A stretch of DNA of 17,500 nt from JBLHHI01 sp047614125 (GTDB taxonomy: Bacteria > Bacteroidota > Bacteroidia > NS11-12g > UBA9320): contig JBLHHI010000069.1 in NCBI GenBank assembly GCA_047614125.1, positions 1 to 17,500 of the forward strand, in the 5' to 3' direction. The notes under the pieces were generated by a model. The model was given only the letters and a program-made list of their open reading frames with translations. It did no database searches and had not been told where the DNA came from. Positions 6,902-16,600 of this stretch are shown here, in pieces (the stretch's first letter is position 1; every line of letters starts with the position of its first letter). A program made the position numbers and the translations under genes.

Positions 6902-8437
6902 ATGAAGATAGAAAAGATTCTGGCCAATTTTGGCATTTTACCAGTTAACGAGAGCATTTGTACCGGAAGACAGTGGGTTACACCTTTGGGCTCTGAATCT
7001 CGAACCATTGTATCGCCAGTGGATGGGAAGGACATTGCCAAAGTTATGTACGCCACGCAAACCGAATACGAACACGTTATTAAAACTGCAGGAGAAGCCT
7101 TTTTAAAGTGGCGTGAAGTTCCTGCTCCACAACGCGGCGATATTGTTCGAAAGTTTGGCAACAAGCTTCGAATTCGCAAAAAGGAATTGGGTGCACTCGT
7201 TTCGTACGAAATGGGCAAGAGCTTACAAGAAGGCTACGGCGAAGTACAAGAAATGATTGACATCTGTGATTTTGCCGTTGGATTATCTCGGCAATTGTAT
7301 GGTTTAACCATTCAAAGTGAGCGCCCAAAGCACAGGATGATGGAACAGTGGCTGCCCCTCGGGACGGTTGGAGTTATATCGGCCTTTAATTTTCCAGTAG
7401 CTGTTTGGGCATGGAATGCCATGATAGCTGCAGTTTGTGGCGATGTTGTGGTTTGGAAACCGTCCGAAAAAGCGCCTTTGTCGGCCATTGCTTGTCATCA
7501 AATAATGAAAGACATCTTAATTGAAAACGACCTTCCAGAAGGCATATTTAACTTAATTATTGGGGATTACAGAATTGGTGAACTCATGGCCAAAGATTCT
7601 CGATTGCCGTTAATTTCTGCAACAGGAAGTACCCGAATGGGTAAACGGGTTGGTCAGGTTGTTGGCGCCAGATTGGGCAGATCGTTGCTCGAATTAGGTG
7701 GGAACAACGCCCTGATTATAAGCAACAAAGCCAATTTAGATAATGCCTTACGCGCTGTGGTTTTTGGCAGTGTAGGTACCTGCGGGCAGCGTTGCACTTC
7801 CACGCGAAGAATCATTGTTCACGAAGAGATTTACGATGCTTTTCTAGGTAGAATCATTAAGGCATATGAGCAACTAAAAATTGGCAACCCATTGTTGGAA
7901 GAAAACCATGTTGGGCCGCTCATTGATTTAGACGCGGTGAAGGCATTCAAAAATGCCATTACTCAAGCCGAAAACGAAGGGGGACGAGTGGTTCACGGCG
8001 GTGAAGTTTTAAAAGGAAAAGGGTATGAATCCGGATGTTACGTTGTGCCCTGCATCATTAAGGCTCAAAATCATTTCTCCATTGTTCAAGATGAAACTTT
8101 TGCGCCTATTTTGTATGTGATGAAGTACAGTCGAATCGAAGAGGCAGTGGCCATGCAAAACGACGTAAAACAAGGATTGAGCTCAGGCATCTTTTCGAAT
8201 GATATTATTGAAACCGAGTTTTTCTTAAGTGCCGTTGGAAGTGATTGTGGTATAGCCAACGTAAACATAGGCACCAGCGGTGCTGAAATTGGTGGCGCCT
8301 TTGGAGGAGAAAAAGAAACCGGTGGTGGACGAGAATCGGGATCGGATGCATGGAAAAACTACATGCGCCGGCAAACCAATACCATTAATTTTGGAGCAAA
8401 CTTGCCCCTAGCTCAAGGAATTAAGTTTGACCTTTAA
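6902..8437 (+). CDS. amaB: ALDH7-family L-piperideine-6-carboxylate / aminoadipate-semialdehyde dehydrogenase
   Basis: This 511-residue NAD(P)-dependent aldehyde dehydrogenase is expected to oxidise alpha-aminoadipate semialdehyde (in equilibrium with piperideine-6-carboxylate) to alpha-aminoadipate in lysine breakdown, in the cytoplasm. Catalytic residues, numbered from ATG 6902, are the oxyanion Asn163 (SAFNFPVAVWAWN), the NAD-binding Lys186 (VVWKPSEKAP), Glu264 (LLELGGNNA) and nucleophile Cys298 (GTCGQRCTSTRR). The RSLLELGGNNALI and GQRCTSTRR segments closely resemble animal ALDH7A1 and bacterial AmaB, which separates it from betaine-aldehyde or succinate-semialdehyde enzymes. The frame could begin at a TTG at 6890, but the ATG at 6902 gives the usual ALDH7 length. 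No lysine aminotransferase or 2-aminoadipate gene is nearby, so the gene appears isolated. Substrate is inferred from family similarity only. Confidence 0.93.
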   Translation: MKIEKILANFGILPVNESICTGRQWVTPLGSESRTIVSPVDGKDIAKVMYATQTEYEHVIKTAGEAFLKWREVPAPQRGDIVRKFGNKLRIRKKELGALVSYEMGKSLQEGYGEVQEMIDICDFAVGLSRQLYGLTIQSERPKHRMMEQWLPLGTVGVISAFNFPVAVWAWNAMIAAVCGDVVVWKPSEKAPLSAIACHQIMKDILIENDLPEGIFNLIIGDYRIGELMAKDSRLPLISATGSTRMGKRVGQVVGARLGRSLLELGGNNALIISNKANLDNALRAVVFGSVGTCGQRCTSTRRIIVHEEIYDAFLGRIIKAYEQLKIGNPLLEENHVGPLIDLDAVKAFKNAITQAENEGGRVVHGGEVLKGKGYESGCYVVPCIIKAQNHFSIVQDETFAPILYVMKYSRIEEAVAMQNDVKQGLSSGIFSNDIIETEFFLSAVGSDCGIANVNIGTSGAEIGGAFGGEKETGGGRESGSDAWKNYMRRQTNTINFGANLPLAQGIKFDL

Positions 8438-8481
8438 TCCATAAAATTATCGTTGGTAAAGCCATTTGGTGCCTTCTTATA

Positions 8482-9693
8482 ATGAATCGAAAAACCCGAA
8501 AAGTAGAACCTACCTTCGCAGGAATGCGAGTCTGGATATGTTTGATTTTAAGCTTGTGTACCATTCAAGCGGTACTTGCACAACATCTTTCTGCTTGGGA
8601 GTACGGGATTAATGGAAACGTGAATGTTTCTTTCATCAAACCCATCTCATCGGATACACTCACAAATAAAATAGGTGGCGGAGGCGGTGTCTTTTTGGAA
8701 CGGAAGTTTGGACGATTTTCACTTCAAACTTCACCAACGTTTTCCAATGTTCGGTACATCCAAGATTTTACCAATTCGATTTACGTGTACAACGGCATAG
8801 ATTGGGCTGTTGACGTAATTGTTCCGATTGATGCAGCGAAACAAACCTTCTTGAATGCCGGAGTGGCAACTTCGTTTATCTTTTCACAGTATGAGTTGCA
8901 ATTGGATGGAACCAAGGTTTCGGGTTTGTCATCAACGCCTATTGGCAATCCAACCCAAGGCGCTGTGATGGTAAAGATAGGCTTGGGATTAAACCTTTCG
9001 GAAGGGGTGCGTTTTCAGTTTAATTATTTTGAGAACTTAGATGGGAAACAAGAATCCAGCACGATTAAAGGTAAACCCGATTACTTTCAGTTTGGCGTAC
9101 AACTGCGCCTCAATGAACTGGCTAATTCGGATCGAGTAAATGCCAAGCAAGTTGCTGAAATTGAGCGTATTGAAGCCGCCTACGGTCATACTCAAAACCT
9201 GAAAGATTCGGCCACCATGGTATTTGTGGTTAACACCCGCGACGCATATAATTATCCTTGGGCCGACAGCTCTGGCAAGGCCAACGCGCAAACTCGAGCC
9301 AAGGAAGCTCGACAAAACTACATCAACGCCATCAATCGATATTACACCTTTGGTTCCTTTGTAATTATTTCTGATACGGATTTAAAAGACTTTGTTAAAG
9401 AAGCCAATCCAACGGTTAACATAACCGATACGGATGGAAACGTGATTGAAACCCAAATACTTTCTCCAAATCGATATTATGCCAAACTCGACGAGCTCTT
9501 TGTAGCCGAAAATGGCCGATTGAACTGGGGCATCTTTGTATTCGATCACAACATGGACATGGTTGAAAGTCCTTTTCCATACTTTACCCGTTATAGATCG
9601 GCTGACCAGTCATTTACTAATTCATTGGCCGTTGATCTTGTGGTGAATGAATTAAATAGTGCGTTGGAAGGAATGGTTGTATCTGGAGATTAA
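8482..9693 (+). CDS. Exported protein: N-terminal outer-membrane barrel-like region plus unknown C-terminal domain
   Basis: I do not recognise the family. The 403-residue product has a signal peptide ending at about residue 34 (VLAQ), starting at either M1 or M15 (ATG 8524). Residues 35-212 carry amphipathic strands typical of small outer-membrane beta-barrels, for example KIGGGGGVFLERKFGRFSL, IGLGLNLSEGVRFQFNYF and YFQFGVQLRLNEL. A charged helical linker (~213-242, KQVAEIERIEAAYG) leads to a C-terminal domain of about 160 residues with mixed hydrophobic strands (ATMVFVVNT, FGSFVIISDTDL, NWGIFVFDHNMD). This does not resemble the OmpA-like peptidoglycan-binding domain: no NX2LSxxRA-type motif is seen. 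It starts 44 bp after the dehydrogenase gene. A TTG-N17-TAAGTTTG pattern at 8402-8429, inside the end of that gene, could be its own promoter. Function unknown. Confidence 0.8.
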   Translation: MNRKTRKVEPTFAGMRVWICLILSLCTIQAVLAQHLSAWEYGINGNVNVSFIKPISSDTLTNKIGGGGGVFLERKFGRFSLQTSPTFSNVRYIQDFTNSIYVYNGIDWAVDVIVPIDAAKQTFLNAGVATSFIFSQYELQLDGTKVSGLSSTPIGNPTQGAVMVKIGLGLNLSEGVRFQFNYFENLDGKQESSTIKGKPDYFQFGVQLRLNELANSDRVNAKQVAEIERIEAAYGHTQNLKDSATMVFVVNTRDAYNYPWADSSGKANAQTRAKEARQNYINAINRYYTFGSFVIISDTDLKDFVKEANPTVNITDTDGNVIETQILSPNRYYAKLDELFVAENGRLNWGIFVFDHNMDMVESPFPYFTRYRSADQSFTNSLAVDLVVNELNSALEGMVVSGD

Positions 9694-9865
9694 CCTTTCT
9701 TTTAACCACTCTCACCGAAAGGGGTAGTCTTGTTTAAAAATGCGCAACGCTCTTGCACAAAAACAATGCAGTGCACTGCCTTATCAGAAGTCTTTTTCGT
9801 TGCATGTTTGTTTGCATTTATGAAGGAAAACCTACCAGCAAATAAGAATTGTTCTCTAGTAGCCT

Positions 9866-9873
9866 TACCTTTG
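9866..9873 (+). promoter_or_regulatory. Candidate -7 element of the DUF3667 gene, implying a very short leader
   Basis: TACCTTTG matches the Bacteroidota -7 consensus TAnnTTTG exactly and ends 10 bp before the ATG at 9884. No clear TTTG -33 element is found at the usual distance; the nearest TTG, at 9849-9851, is too close. If the element is real, transcription would start only a few bases before the ATG. The remaining 9694-9865 gap shows nothing beyond a 12-bp palindrome at 9768-9779. Confidence 0.4.
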
Positions 9874-9883
9874 CTTGGAATCT

Positions 9884-11095
9884 ATGGAGGAAAAACATTG
9901 CCTTAATTGTGGAAATGTGTTTGACGTATCCTCAAAATTTTGCGAATCATGCGGTCAGAGCACAAAAAAGCAAAGCTTAAACATCAAAGATCTTGTACTA
10001 GATTTTTTTTCAAACGTATTCAACCTGAATAATAAGATATGGAAAACACTCCGAGATATCTGGGGAATAGCAATACTTCCAAAAGCATATATTGAAGGCA
10101 AGAGAATTAAATATCACAACCCGTTTCGTTTGTTCCTCGTGGTTTTATTTGGATTCTTTGCCATATTGATTGGAACTTTTTCGAACACTATTGATAAGTC
10201 AGAGGTTGTTGCAAGAGATGGACAAAGAAGGGTGGAACGTGATCGATTATTGTTTGTTTACGATAGTCTTTCTGACCGAGATGGTGCATGTAGGCAAGAG
10301 TTCGTTCAAATGAGAAATGCATTATTCAGCATTATGCCAGCAACCATCGATTCTGTGGATGTGTCCGATCTTTCCCCAATTAGCTACGGCAGTTTGCTCC
10401 AAATTTACAGTAATGATCCTAGTCTAACCATTGTAGAACTACAAGGTAAGGCAGATAGTTTATGTAGTGTGCAAGCGGTAAATGAACAAGCGCTTGGCAA
10501 GATGAACTTTGGTGATTCAATAATTGCTGCTTATAAGGATGCCTATTCTAAGAATATATATCTAGGAGATTTCCAGAGCTCGGTTAATGGACTTGAGGCA
10601 ACTGATTTTTATCGATTATCAACCGATTCTTTGCAGAACAAACTTGCTGGAAAGTCAAAAGTTTTGCGACTCTTTATTGCACAGATGCAAAAGGTGTTAT
10701 TGAACCCAAGCGCTTCGATAAAATATATTATTGGCAATGGAACTTGGGTACTTGTAACGGTTATTCTAATGATGGCTCTACTTTTTAAAGTCTTGTATTA
10801 TAGGCATTCGATGGTTTTCGTTAAACACTTCATTTTTCACTTGTACGGGCATATTCGGATATTAATATTACTGATAATATCCTTGCTGTTAAACAAGGTT
10901 GTACCTTTAAATAATTGGTATTGGTTGGGTATTGGTCTAATTGGTGTGGTATATATGGCACTTGAGTTGAGCGCATATTACAAAGAGTCGAAAATGCGCA
11001 CGTTCTGGAAGCTTGTGATCACCTTAATTGGATATGTTCTTAGCCTTGTGCTTTTTTCCCTCATTGGGTCGGCAATATCCTTGTTGATTTTGTAG
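9884..11095 (+). CDS. DUF3667-type membrane protein with N-terminal zinc ribbon
   Basis: The N-terminus holds a four-Cys zinc ribbon, CLNCG (C6, C9) and CESCG (C20, C23). It is followed by a cytoplasmic helical region and the family-type segment PKAYIEGKRIKYHNPFRLFL (about 66-85), which leads into the first membrane helix (~81-99). Residues ~100-280 are hydrophilic and largely helical, probably one large extracytoplasmic loop. Four more membrane helices follow (about 287-305, 325-342, 346-363 and 377-402), with a conserved-looking HSMVFVKHFIFHLYGH between the second and third. This order matches DUF3667, a Bacteroidota-rich family of unknown function. The frame is open from a TTG at 9875, but the ATG at 9884 is chosen because the ribbon begins immediately after it. 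A T8 run lies in codons 40-43 (10013-10020). It converges on the ABC permease gene. Confidence 0.85.
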   Translation: MEEKHCLNCGNVFDVSSKFCESCGQSTKKQSLNIKDLVLDFFSNVFNLNNKIWKTLRDIWGIAILPKAYIEGKRIKYHNPFRLFLVVLFGFFAILIGTFSNTIDKSEVVARDGQRRVERDRLLFVYDSLSDRDGACRQEFVQMRNALFSIMPATIDSVDVSDLSPISYGSLLQIYSNDPSLTIVELQGKADSLCSVQAVNEQALGKMNFGDSIIAAYKDAYSKNIYLGDFQSSVNGLEATDFYRLSTDSLQNKLAGKSKVLRLFIAQMQKVLLNPSASIKYIIGNGTWVLVTVILMMALLFKVLYYRHSMVFVKHFIFHLYGHIRILILLIISLLLNKVVPLNNWYWLGIGLIGVVYMALELSAYYKESKMRTFWKLVITLIGYVLSLVLFSLIGSAISLLIL

Positions 11096-11134
11096 GTATT
11101 ATTTTGCGGATAAAATATCCACAAAAACATCCAG

Positions 11135-11158
11135 TACAAAGGTTATCTAGCCTTTGTA
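11135..11158. terminator. Inverted repeat between convergent genes, possible terminator
   Basis: TACAAAGG (11135-11142) and CCTTTGTA (11151-11158) form a perfect 8-bp stem around an 8-nt loop. The repeat covers the last codons and stop of the minus-strand permease gene. In the minus direction the stem is followed within about 10 nt by a T5 stretch (the A-run at 11122-11126 of the plus strand), so it suits termination of the ABC transcript better than that of the plus-strand gene. A smaller GGATA-AAA-TATCC hairpin lies at 11108-11120. Confidence 0.45.
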
Positions 11159-12466
11159 AAACAACCATTTAAATAGCTCTTTGTACGAAGTTTTTTTACC
11201 GTACATCAAAATTCCTGTGCGATAAATCCTACCAGCCAAGTAAATTACAAAGCAGAAGAAGGCAAAGAGGATTGTCATCGATAAAACTACTTCCCACCAT
11301 TGTTCTTGTAGGTTTAAAAAGGGTGCTCGCACCATCATTACAATGGGGCTGCTTAAGGGTATAATACTCAGCCAAAAGCTCAGCGTTCCATTCGGATCGC
11401 GCATAACCACGCTGGTGGAAAGAACAATTGAAAATACCAACGGCATGGTAATCGGGAACATGAATTGTTGGGTATCTGTTTCGGCGTCTACAGCAGCGCC
11501 AACGGCTGCAAAGAGTGCGCTGTACGTTAAATATCCTCCCAAGAAATATATGATAAAGGAAACGAAGATGAACTTGAAATTCAAATTAGCAACGGAGTGT
11601 AAAATGGTATCTGACTTCGATAATTCACCAATTTGCTCGGGCGTCATAGATTGAGAAGAGGACATAATTTCTTGAATGCCTTCCATATTACCCACCTTAA
11701 ACATAGTGAGTGCCAGGATCAATCCACCCGACAATAAAATCCAAATAAAGATCTGTGTTAAGCCCACCATGGCAATGCCCAACACCTTTCCCATCATGAG
11801 CTCAAATGGCTTTACGCTCGAAATGATAACTTCAACAATTCGATTGGTCTTTTCTTCGATTACGCCACGCATTACCTGAACGCCATAAATAAAGATGAAC
11901 ATGTAAATGATGAACGAAAAAATCATTCCAATGGCCGTATTGAGCTCCGTACTGCTGCTTTGCGACTTCCCTTCCTTGTCTAGAATAACCGGTTTGATGC
12001 TTACCTTGGTTCGAAGACTGTCCATCGACGCTTTCGAAACCTTTAGCCGAAGCATCTTTTCTTTGGTAAGGGTTCGTTCTATTTCGTCGTTAATCTTGCT
12101 TTTATTTTGGATGGAAAGCGTTTGACTCGATTCGTATAAAATGCCTTCGGGATTGTATAATTCTAGCTTATCCGGCACGATGAGTCGGCCGCTGTACCCC
12201 GAATCAATTTCTTTGCCGGGAGTGCCTTTTGTATATTCAAATATTAAATCATCGGTGGATGTGAGCTGGTTGCCTAAATATCCACTGTCATCAAATACTT
12301 GAACCACTTGGGTCTCCTTTCCAATATCATCATTTCCAACTAAAAAAATGATGGTTCCATAAAAGGCAGCAATTAAAATAGGCGCTAAAATCGTCATAAT
12401 GATAAACGATTTTTTTCGAACTCGAGTGCTATACTCTCTCCACGTAATTAATCCAATCTTCCCCAT
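11147..12466 (-). CDS. ABC exporter permease, NatB-like (ABC-2 type)
   Basis: The 439-residue membrane protein has one N-terminal helix (~21-44), a large extracytoplasmic domain (~45-177), then about six helices (near 178-200, 228-256, 296-322, 338-353, 364-382 and 391-413). The diagnostic segment after the second helix, RGVIEEKTNRIVEVIISSVK (200-219), is the EKxxRxxE coupling motif of NatB-type ABC-2 permeases. AAVGAAVDAETDTQQFMFP (~320-338) is also typical. It pairs with the ATPase encoded 1 bp upstream in the same operon. Substrate cannot be read from the sequence: NatAB in Bacillus exports sodium, but many homologues in Bacteroidota are uncharacterised. A shared terminator-like inverted repeat overlaps its 3' end. 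Confidence 0.92.
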   Translation of the reverse strand: MGKIGLITWREYSTRVRKKSFIIMTILAPILIAAFYGTIIFLVGNDDIGKETQVVQVFDDSGYLGNQLTSTDDLIFEYTKGTPGKEIDSGYSGRLIVPDKLELYNPEGILYESSQTLSIQNKSKINDEIERTLTKEKMLRLKVSKASMDSLRTKVSIKPVILDKEGKSQSSSTELNTAIGMIFSFIIYMFIFIYGVQVMRGVIEEKTNRIVEVIISSVKPFELMMGKVLGIAMVGLTQIFIWILLSGGLILALTMFKVGNMEGIQEIMSSSQSMTPEQIGELSKSDTILHSVANLNFKFIFVSFIIYFLGGYLTYSALFAAVGAAVDAETDTQQFMFPITMPLVFSIVLSTSVVMRDPNGTLSFWLSIIPLSSPIVMMVRAPFLNLQEQWWEVVLSMTILFAFFCFVIYLAGRIYRTGILMYGKKTSYKELFKWLFYKG

Positions 12467-12467
12467 G

Positions 12468-13373
12468 CTATTTCTCGTTTACTTTTTGAATGAAAATATC
12501 CTTAATACTCGGCAATTTTTCGGCAAAGCTCACAATGTGAACCTGCTCGTTAAGGGCTGATATTAAGATTTTTGACTCCTTAGGGTCGATGATAAAGATG
12601 GCGCGTTTTACATCAGCTTGAAAAGTTTTATCGATGCGCAGCGCCTCGTATGAAAAACCGTTTAAATCGCCCGAAAATTCCACCTCATATTCGTTCTTTT
12701 TAAAGGAGGATCGAACTTCCATTACAGGCCCTTCCAACACCTTTTTAGAAAGGTTAATCATGCCAACATAGTCGCAAATTTCTTCTACGGATTCCATTCG
12801 ATGGGTAGAAAAAATAATGGTTGCTCCGTTGTTGTTCAGCTCTTTTATTTCGTTTTTAATTAGCTCGGTATTTACCGGATCAAATCCACTAAAGGGTTCG
12901 TCTAATATAATTAACTCGGGCTCGTGAATGATGGTAAGAATGAATTGCACCTTTTGTTGCATGCCTTTGCTCAGCTCTTCTATTTTCTTGTCTTTCCAAG
13001 ATTCAATGTCGAAGCGCTTAAGCCAATACATGGCTTTGTCGTAGGCCTCTTTTTTTGGCACATCTTTCAATTGAGCGAAATACACAATTTGCTCCAATAC
13101 CTTCATTTTCTTATACAGGCCTCGCTCTTCGGGTAAGTACCCAATTTTGGAAATGTGCTTGCGGCTCAACCGTTCGCCCTTAATCCTAACTTCGCCTGAA
13201 TCGGCGGCTGTAATTTGATTGATGATCCGAATCAAGGTAGTTTTACCGGCACCATTTGGCCCCAACAAACCAAAGATGGATTGGTGCGGAATCGTAAAGG
13301 TGATGTCTTTTATGGCTACGTGATCGGCGTATGTTTTGGTAACCGAATCGATTTCTAAAAAAAGGTCTTGCAT
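12468..13373 (-). CDS. ABC exporter ATP-binding protein, NatA-like
   Basis: This 301-residue ATPase drives the permease encoded immediately downstream. It carries Walker A GPNGAGKTT (38-46), the GYLPEERGLY stretch (79-88) typical of the NatA/ABC-2 exporter class in the Q-loop region, and the signature LSKGMQQK (134-141). Walker B is LIILDEP (154-160) with catalytic E159, the D-loop is SGFDP (162-166), and the switch His is H191 (FSTHRM). All are intact. Residues ~215-301 form a C-terminal extension seen in this class. The stop of this gene and the ATG of the permease are separated by 1 bp, so the order is ATPase then permease in one transcript. The upstream gap from 13374 toward the metalloprotease gene has no clear consensus promoter; TATTTTCG near 13390 on the minus strand is a 7-of-8 match. 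Confidence 0.95.
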   Translation of the reverse strand: MQDLFLEIDSVTKTYADHVAIKDITFTIPHQSIFGLLGPNGAGKTTLIRIINQITAADSGEVRIKGERLSRKHISKIGYLPEERGLYKKMKVLEQIVYFAQLKDVPKKEAYDKAMYWLKRFDIESWKDKKIEELSKGMQQKVQFILTIIHEPELIILDEPFSGFDPVNTELIKNEIKELNNNGATIIFSTHRMESVEEICDYVGMINLSKKVLEGPVMEVRSSFKKNEYEVEFSGDLNGFSYEALRIDKTFQADVKRAIFIIDPKESKILISALNEQVHIVSFAEKLPSIKDIFIQKVNEK

Positions 13374-13690
13374 AATAAGCGTCGAAAATAGCCAAGATTC
13401 TTGAGTTTAAAATGGCGACAAAACGAATTGAACGTGCAAAAATTTCAATTTTACATACCCGACTTATTGACCATGTTCAGAGTTAAGTGGCTTACAATCA
13501 AAATATTAGTTTCATCCTTTCGGGTATCCAATTCCAATTCATTGGCTTAATAACTATTAGATGTGAGCACACGGGCATTCGATGAAGCGTATATATAATT
13601 TCGTTTAATTGTCAAAAAATGGCAAGAAGAGGCATCATTTTTCAGCTTTTATGTATCTTACAAGCGCAAATGACTTCCAACAAAACTAGT

Positions 13691-16600
13691 ATGCTGATGT
13701 TTAAAAATTTTACCAAAGGGCTTTTATTACTAATTGCAATTAGTTCATACTCCGTTTCGAATGGGCAGGATGTTTTTAGGATTGCTGCAAAGAATGTTGT
13801 TCATATTGAAAATGACGACCTATCAAAAGAAGTTCCTATTATATTAAACAGTGTTTTCAACGTTGGACCGAATAAAATTCCTTGGTTTGCCGAATTTGAG
13901 AATCCGCAACAATGGACCCCAGAAGAATTCATTGCCTGGTACAACAAAAAGTTTGGTCTTTCAACGTCATGGAAGCTGCTGCGAGAAACCAAAGATGATT
14001 TGGGATTTGTGCATAAGCGCTATCAGCAATATCAAGTAAACAATGGGATGCAGGAACTCATCGTAAATAATGGAACGCTCAATTTGCATTACAAAAACAA
14101 TTTGTTGGAAAGCTTTAACGGCGAAATTTATGATGCGCAAGTTGATTTTATTCCGTTGATGAATCCGGATTTTAAATCGGTATTGTCTTCACGCAATCAA
14201 ACTATTCAAGAAGGAAGCGAACCCACCTTGTGTTATGCACGTGACGATTCAAAAGGATTGGGTTTTGTTGCGCCCTGTTGGAAATTGGTTTTAGAAAATA
14301 AAGAGAACAATACACTCGACGTTGTTTTTGTGAGTGCCATTGAATTCAATAAGATTGTTCGGGAAGAGCCACAGCACATCCACGCCGATGTAACGGCCAC
14401 TGCTTCAACTTATTACATCGGAACCCGAAAAATGATTACCGACAGTATTTCATCTACAAAATATCGTTTGCGAGAAAATATCAGGCCCATTAGTACGTAC
14501 AACGGCGCTGTTGGAGTCGACTTCTTCAATTCCTCAAAAACATGGAATTCATCCACCGAAAAAATAGCCACTGATGTACATTTCTCGACCGGTTTAATGC
14601 ATGATTTTTTTAAGAATAAGCTGGGTTGGGACAGTTATGCTAATCATGGAGATACCATAGCCAGCATCATAAATTTAAACAGCGGTGGAAATGCATTTTG
14701 GAGCTTAGCAAACAACACAGCTACCTTTTTAGCGAAACAAAATGGCAGCATCAATCCATGTGCTTCCATTGATGTGGTTGGGCATGAGTTTGGCCATGGA
14801 ACGGCCGATGAAGCTGCGGGATTAGTTTATACCGGAGAATCATGTATGCTCCACGAATCGTTTGCAGATATTCAAGGTACACTTTTGGAGTGGTATTTAG
14901 ATTCAACAAAATACAATTGGTTGCTGGGCGAATTGGTTTTTTCGGGCGGCATTCGAAACATGCAGGATCCCAAGTCGATGAACCATCCAGATACCTACGG
15001 TGGTCAATTTTTTCCGAACGGTTGTCATGGCAGCGGGGAAGTTCAAAACTACTGGTTTTACTTAATGGTAAAAGGCGATACGGGAACAAACGACAATGCT
15101 GTAAAGTACAGCATGGCTGGCTTAGGATTTGAAAAAAGCATCGCCATTATGTACCGGAGTATGGGCACGTACTTTACGCCAAACTCAACCTTCGAGAATG
15201 CCGCATCGTATGCCTTAAAGGCCGCCAAAGACTTATATGGTTCGTGCTCGCCGGAAGTTATGTACGTTTGGGAGGCGTGGCAAGCCGTGGGTATTGAGGA
15301 TACTACAGTAAATCTGATTGATTTGGATCATGGCATTGTTGGATCTACCCGAAGATGCACTTCAGCACCCGATACCATTGTGTTATCGAGTAAAGGCGAT
15401 GTAAATAGAGAGGTAACCTGGTACTTGCCCGATGGAAGTACATCCAACCAACTGAGTACAAAGATGGGTATGGCGGCAACAGGATCATACACAACCATTC
15501 TAAAAACCGATATATGCACAAATACTTTTTACGATACCTTGGTAACAACGCTTCATTTGGTTCCAAGTCCGAGTTTTACCTTAAATAAAACAGCCTATTG
15601 TTATGGCGAAAACGATACGGTTAAGTTGACCAACACAACCGTAAATGCAGATCCCAATTTCAATTTAAAATATGATTGGTTTGTGAGTCCAACCGGCGAT
15701 CAATTCACTACCAAAGACATCTCCATACCCATCGATCACGAATTTGATTTATCGTTTAAACTCACTGCGTCGTATGCCAATGGTTGTTCAAATTCAGTGT
15801 CGAAAACAGCTCCGGTTAAAAAGGCGGTAGTGCCAAGTTTTACGGTTAATGATGCTTGTGAAAATGTATCGGTGCGTTTGGTTAACAAAACGGATACCAC
15901 AGAACCTCAAATTTTTACTTGGACCTTGAATGCCGGCCAAAGCTTTACTGGTTTTCAGCCAAAGATAGTGTTGAGTTCGGCAGGAAAATACACGTTGAAT
16001 CTTTCTTCCGTTCATGCTGTAACTGGTTGCAAATCAGAAGCTAATGGTGGATTTGAAATATTTATCAATCCAACGCCCAGCTTTGCCGTAAACAATGCCT
16101 GCCAACAGGGCGAAATGCAATTGATTAATACCACCCAACACACTCAAAAAGCCAACTATTTTCGATGGGATTTACAATCGTCGAAACCCTTTAATATAGA
16201 CACGGTTTACCGAAGTTTATTGAACGAAACGGAGGTTATTATAGGGTTAGAATTTAAGGATGATAAAGGTTGTTTTGGGCGTGTTTATGATACCATTTCG
16301 ATTCCAGATTTAAACACGGCAATTTCGGGTGTTTCGGTTGCATGCAGTGGTTCTGAGAATAAATTTTCTACAACTTCCAATAATGCCTCATGGCTGTATG
16401 ATTGGAAGTATAAATCGGAAACAGGGGTAAATTCCACCTTTCGCCCCAGCTTAAATGCAACAGGATCGGATACGGTTTTTTTGATGATTTCGGCCGATGT
16501 ATGCTCTGTAAATAAATTTAAGGTGGTGAATGTATTAACAGCGCCTACGGCAAGTTTTGTGTTTGATGGAACGTGTTCGGAAGATACATTTAAAATGATG

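Noticed and set aside
8438..8481. Possible terminator hairpin after the dehydrogenase gene (GGTAAAGCC / GGTGCC area)
   Set aside because: Pairing is weak and no T-run follows.
9768..9779. Perfect 12-bp palindrome GCAGTGCACTGC between two genes
   Set aside because: Several 12-bp palindromes are expected by chance in 17.5 kb, and no second copy or nearby regulator supports an operator.
13619..13690. Upstream in-frame start for the metalloprotease
   Set aside because: It would place 24 extra residues ahead of a compact signal peptide. It is possible but less likely than ATG 13691 or 13697.
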